Source of the DNA: Arthrobacter sp. Bi26
GTDB taxonomy: Bacteria > Actinomycetota > Actinomycetes > Actinomycetales > Micrococcaceae
DNA: 37,240 nt
Assembly: GCF_918697925.1 (NCBI RefSeq)
Contig: NZ_CAKKMF010000048.1
Span: 1-37,240 of the forward strand
Direction of reading: 5' to 3'
This document shows, piece after piece, positions 36,970 to 37,240 of the stretch. The notes below the pieces were generated by a model. That model saw nothing but the letters and a program-made list of their open reading frames with translations. It was not told the DNA's origin and did not search any database. Each line of letters starts with the position of its first letter. Position 1 is the stretch's first letter. A program made the position numbers and the translations under genes.

Positions 36970-37240
36970 TTAGCGCGTGCGCGTGCCCGGGCCGGCCTGT
37001 CGGCGGACACGATGCGCGGCGAGCCGCAGTTGAATGATGCGGGCCGCTCCGGCGATCGCGACCAGCACGCCGCCGCCGACGGCCGCGATGAACAAGGCAA
37101 CGCCGAGCGGAACCGACCCCTCGAGGCCAAAGAACTTCACCTGCACATATTCCTGGTTCTGCAGGATGAAGGCGATGAGCACGATCAGCACCACCAGCGC
37201 ACTGGCAACCGCGGCCCAGACCATTCCCGCGCGGGTGACC
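36970..37240 (-). CDS. LapA-domain (DUF1049) membrane protein, partial
   Basis: A small membrane protein with two hydrophobic segments (AAVASALVVLIVLIAFILQN and GVALFIAAVGGGVLVAIAGA) separated by EYVQVKFFGLEGSVPLG, the pattern of the LapA/DUF1049 family. Relatives are linked to envelope or lipopolysaccharide assembly in proteobacteria; in Actinobacteria the role is unclear. An ATG at 37224 gives 84 residues, but the frame stays open upstream as TRAGMVWAA, which is how this family usually runs into the first membrane helix. The true start is therefore probably beyond the window edge. A basic tail (HRVRRQAGPGTRTR) ends it. Confidence 0.85.
   Translation of the reverse strand, partial: VTRAGMVWAAVASALVVLIVLIAFILQNQEYVQVKFFGLEGSVPLGVALFIAAVGGGVLVAIAGAARIIQLRLAAHRVRRQAGPGTRTR

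Overview
The window is GC-rich chromosomal DNA of an actinobacterium, most likely an Arthrobacter/Pseudarthrobacter-type member of the Micrococcaceae. This rests on protein sequence character, the gene order aceE / DUF3052 / ahpE also known from mycobacteria, the pair Nif3-like / coiled-coil zinc-ribbon protein, the pair orn / tRNA-His, and many genes that look leaderless (a TANNNT -10 box, then 5 to 7 nt, then the start codon). No insertion sequence, prophage, CRISPR array or rRNA was seen.

Layout. 1-2.4 kb: the 5' end of aceE (minus strand, cut by the window edge), then a DUF3052 gene, an AhpE-type peroxiredoxin and a sirtuin. 2.5-4.9 kb: tRNA-Val(TAC) with a strong terminator, a 61-aa unknown protein, a rhamnosyltransferase-like protein and a DUF6504-like small protein. 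4.9-15.0 kb: a sugar-acid or carboxylate catabolic block with an FAA hydrolase, an IclR regulator, an MHS-type transporter, a D-2-hydroxyacid dehydrogenase, a beta-hydroxyacid dehydrogenase, gluconate 5-dehydrogenase-like and idonate 5-dehydrogenase-like enzymes and a GntR/FCD regulator, followed by 6-phosphogluconate dehydrogenase. 15.1-19.95 kb: an SDR, cysE and cysK for cysteine synthesis, msrA, a Nif3-like protein and a coiled-coil protein with a degenerate zinc ribbon. 19.96-23.1 kb: yaaA, a Tat/lipobox esterase, an SPFH protein and the RNase P RNA gene rnpB. 23.3-30.1 kb: a GMC oxidoreductase, a long GapB-type GAPDH behind an elaborate leader, a small acidic protein, a membrane-anchored HNH nuclease, PPK2, a DUF1579-like protein and an alpha/beta hydrolase. 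30.2-37.2 kb: def, an acyl-CoA dehydrogenase, tRNA-His, orn, an MptB-like mannosyltransferase, an AlkD-like glycosylase, map, a GNAT protein and the end of a LapA-domain protein.

The most unusual material is regulatory rather than coding. The GAPDH gene has a leader of about 230 nt in which a terminator hairpin and a second hairpin have identical, interchangeable arms. An 11-codon mini-ORF that looks leaderless overlaps the start of the HNH nuclease gene as ATGA. A (TAGGGC)6 tract that could form a G-quadruplex holds the stop codons of two convergent genes. Short tandem duplications of 13 to 16 bp recur in promoter or translation-start regions. The catabolic block shares a TGTTCAG motif at its promoters.
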